Source: Wocania_A spongiicola (lineage in GTDB: Bacteria; Bacteroidota; Bacteroidia; Flavobacteriales; Flavobacteriaceae). From it: 64,000 bases of DNA. How positions within the stretch are numbered: position 1 is the stretch's first letter; every line of letters starts with the position of its first letter. Made by a program: the position numbers and the translations under genes. The DNA lies in NCBI RefSeq assembly GCF_023502325.1, contig NZ_JAMFLZ010000002.1:558001-622000 (forward strand), given 5' to 3'. Below, one piece after another: positions 62,435 through 64,000 of the stretch. The notes under the pieces are model-generated. The model was not told the DNA's origin, made no database searches, and saw only the letters and a program-made list of their open reading frames with translations.

Positions 62435-63310
62435 ATGAATTTATATAAAAGACCCTATGTTATTGCAGAAATTGGATGCAATCATAAAGGCGATTTAGAA
62501 ATAGCAAAAGAACTCATAAAAGTCGCAAAAATATTTTGTAATGCAGATGCTGTAAAATTTCAAAAGCGAAATAATAAAGAGCTTTTAACAGAAGAACAAT
62601 ACAATAAACCACATCCAAATCCTGTAAATTCTTATGGAGAAACTTATGGCGCGCACAGAGAGTTTTTAGAGTTTAATCTAAAACAACATGCTAAGCTAAA
62701 AGAATATTGCGAAGATATAGGTATTACATATTCTACTTCAGTTTGGGATGTAACTTCTGCAAAAGAAATTACGTCTATAAATCCAGATTTCATCAAAATC
62801 CCATCAGCATGTAATAATAATGTTGCTATGTTAACATGGTTATGCAAAAATTATAAGGGAGAAATCCATATTTCAACAGGTATGACAACCAAAGGCGAAA
62901 TAGAAGATTTGGTCAAGCTTTTCAAAAAGCATAATAGAAATAAAGATTTGGTGCTTTACAATTGTACCTCAGGTTATCCAGTTCCATTTGAAGATGTGTG
63001 TCTTTTAGATATAAATGTTCTTATTGATAAATATAAAAATATTGTTAAGCACATTGGCTTTTCTGGTCATCACTTAGGGATAGCGGTTGATGTTGCAGCT
63101 TATACTTTAGGTGCAAATATTATTGAGCGTCATTATACCATTGATAGAACTTGGAAAGGTACAGACCATGCAGCATCGTTAGAACCTATGGGTTTACGTA
63201 AACTATCAAGAGACTTGAAAGCAGTATATAAAGCCCTAAATTTTAAAAGTCAAGACGTTTTACCAATAGAGCAAGTACAACGAGATAAATTAAAAAATCA
63301 AAAAGGATAG
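62435..63310 (+). CDS. NeuB-type nonulosonic (sialic-like) acid synthase, no SAF domain
   Basis: 291 residues. NeuB-family TIM barrel: YVIAEIGCNHKGDLEIAKEL, AVKFQKRNNKELLT, STSVWDVTSAKEI, IKIPSACNNN, HISTGMTTKGEIE, LYNCTSGYPVPFEDVCL, GFSGHHLGIAVDVAAYTLGANIIERHYT. It condenses PEP with a hexosamine or hexose (or its 6-phosphate). The typical C-terminal SAF (antifreeze-like) domain, which brings the family to about 340 residues, is missing; the protein ends soon after the barrel. Product could be Neu5Ac, KDN, legionaminate or a related acid. Confidence 0.88.
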   Translation: MNLYKRPYVIAEIGCNHKGDLEIAKELIKVAKIFCNADAVKFQKRNNKELLTEEQYNKPHPNPVNSYGETYGAHREFLEFNLKQHAKLKEYCEDIGITYSTSVWDVTSAKEITSINPDFIKIPSACNNNVAMLTWLCKNYKGEIHISTGMTTKGEIEDLVKLFKKHNRNKDLVLYNCTSGYPVPFEDVCLLDINVLIDKYKNIVKHIGFSGHHLGIAVDVAAYTLGANIIERHYTIDRTWKGTDHAASLEPMGLRKLSRDLKAVYKALNFKSQDVLPIEQVQRDKLKNQKG

Positions 63311-63318
63311 TTTTTATT

Positions 63319-64000
63319 TTGAAAAAGAAAAAAGTATTCGTTTTTTTTCCTGATGGTGTTGGTCTAAGAAATTTTGCTTTTACTAATTTTAAAGCAATTG
63401 GTGATAACATGGGCTTTGATATTCATTATTGGAACAATACTGTTTTTTCATTAAAAGATAATTTAGGCTTTAAGGAAGTTAAAATTGAAAATCATAATAT
63501 TCACCTATTAACGCCTATTTATTCACGAGTTAGAAAACGTATTGAATTAAATGTTTCTAAAGAAAAGTTTAATGATAATGTTTATACAACATATAAGTTT
63601 CCATTAAATTATAAAGACTTAAAAAACATCATAAAAAGTATTTATATTTCATTATTGATTAGTTTAAATTCTTCTGAAAAAGGAATAGAACGTGTCAGAA
63701 AAAAGATTAACAAATTAGAGCGAAAAAAATCTAAATATTTATATTGTAAATCGCAATTACAAGAACATAAACCAGATTTAGTATTCTGTACCACACAACG
63801 TGCAACACAATCTATTAGTGCATTGTTAGCAGCCAAAGATTTGGGTATTCCAACGGTTGCATTTGTGTATTCTTGGGATAATGTTCCAAAAGCAATGCAA
63901 GTGGTAGAAACCGATTATTATTTTGTTTGGAGCAATTTAATGAAAGCACAAGTCTTACAGTATTATCCTTTTATAAAAGAAGAACAAATATTTGTTACAG
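63319..64000 (+). CDS. Polysaccharide-locus glycosyltransferase-like protein, N-terminal part (cut by window edge)
   Basis: I read this frame directly. It opens at a TTG (63319), 8 bp after the NeuB stop, and stays open for 227 codons to the edge. It begins KKKKVFVFFPDGVGLRNFAF. Later it has KPDLVFCTTQRATQ, AAKDLGIPTVAFVYSWDNVP and ETDYYFVWSNLMK, a pattern seen in GT-B or UDP-sugar-epimerase-like proteins of surface polysaccharide loci. No membrane segment or DxD. Too incomplete to name. Confidence 0.65.
   Translation, partial: MKKKKVFVFFPDGVGLRNFAFTNFKAIGDNMGFDIHYWNNTVFSLKDNLGFKEVKIENHNIHLLTPIYSRVRKRIELNVSKEKFNDNVYTTYKFPLNYKDLKNIIKSIYISLLISLNSSEKGIERVRKKINKLERKKSKYLYCKSQLQEHKPDLVFCTTQRATQSISALLAAKDLGIPTVAFVYSWDNVPKAMQVVETDYYFVWSNLMKAQVLQYYPFIKEEQIFVT

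Overview
The window is A+T-rich chromosomal DNA from a member of the Bacteroidota, most likely a marine-type Flavobacteriaceae. Four things point there. Promoters carry the TAnnTTTG -7 box of this phylum, while Shine-Dalgarno sequences are essentially absent. A subtilase ends in a type IX secretion (Por) sorting tail. The gene content is typical of the family: DUF5916 outer-membrane protein, many Cys-lipobox lipoproteins, BshC, an about 1,117-residue SecA without the zinc tail, and paired ECF sigma/anti-sigma loci. I saw no rRNA, tRNA, CRISPR array, transposase or integrase.

Layout. 1-12.7 kb is mostly minus strand and encodes exported proteins: a cut trypsin-like protein, a DUF5916 barrel, a beta-lactamase-fold lipoprotein, an M14 carboxypeptidase, an esterase lipoprotein, and a di-heme peroxidase/PhoX-like pair. 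rimO sits among them on the plus strand. 13-20.6 kb on the plus strand holds bshC with a PLP decarboxylase, guaA, a LysM/periplasmic-binding fusion and two small DUF genes. 20.6-21.8 kb is an ECF sigma operon. 22-33 kb holds pyrG, yidC, a MORN-type protein, a five-domain fasciclin lipoprotein, mnmA, a T9SS subtilase and a nitronate monooxygenase-like gene. 33-41.3 kb has a PD40 protein, a MATE pump, a PAP2 phosphatase, meaB with a DUF2911 gene, and a second sigma/anti-sigma/DUF4097-like operon. 41.4-49.7 kb has a small lipocalin-like gene in a cassette-like island, secA, a DUF2795 gene, a cobalamin adenosyltransferase and an ABC-F ATPase. 49.8-64 kb is a surface polysaccharide locus: Wza, Wzc, Wzm/Wzt, acyl-, pyruvyl- and glycosyltransferases, then a CMP-sialate synthetase-HAD fusion and a NeuB-type synthase. 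It runs off the right edge.

How the parts fit. The right-hand locus reads as one long operon that makes and exports a polysaccharide probably containing a nonulosonic (sialic-like) acid. The intact HAD phosphatase fused to the CMP-transferase suggests a 9-phosphate route. MeaB and the adenosyltransferase, about 9 kb apart, both serve adenosylcobalamin-dependent methylmalonyl-CoA mutase.

The most unusual signal is intergenic. Two small minus-strand genes (5379-5701 and 41387-42019) lie between matching inverted ends, TTCGTTTAACG on the left and CGTTAAACGAA on the right, with attC-like foldable sequence beside them. They resemble integron-type cassettes or a family of tiny mobile islands with no integrase in view. 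Two other interspersed repeat families are also present.
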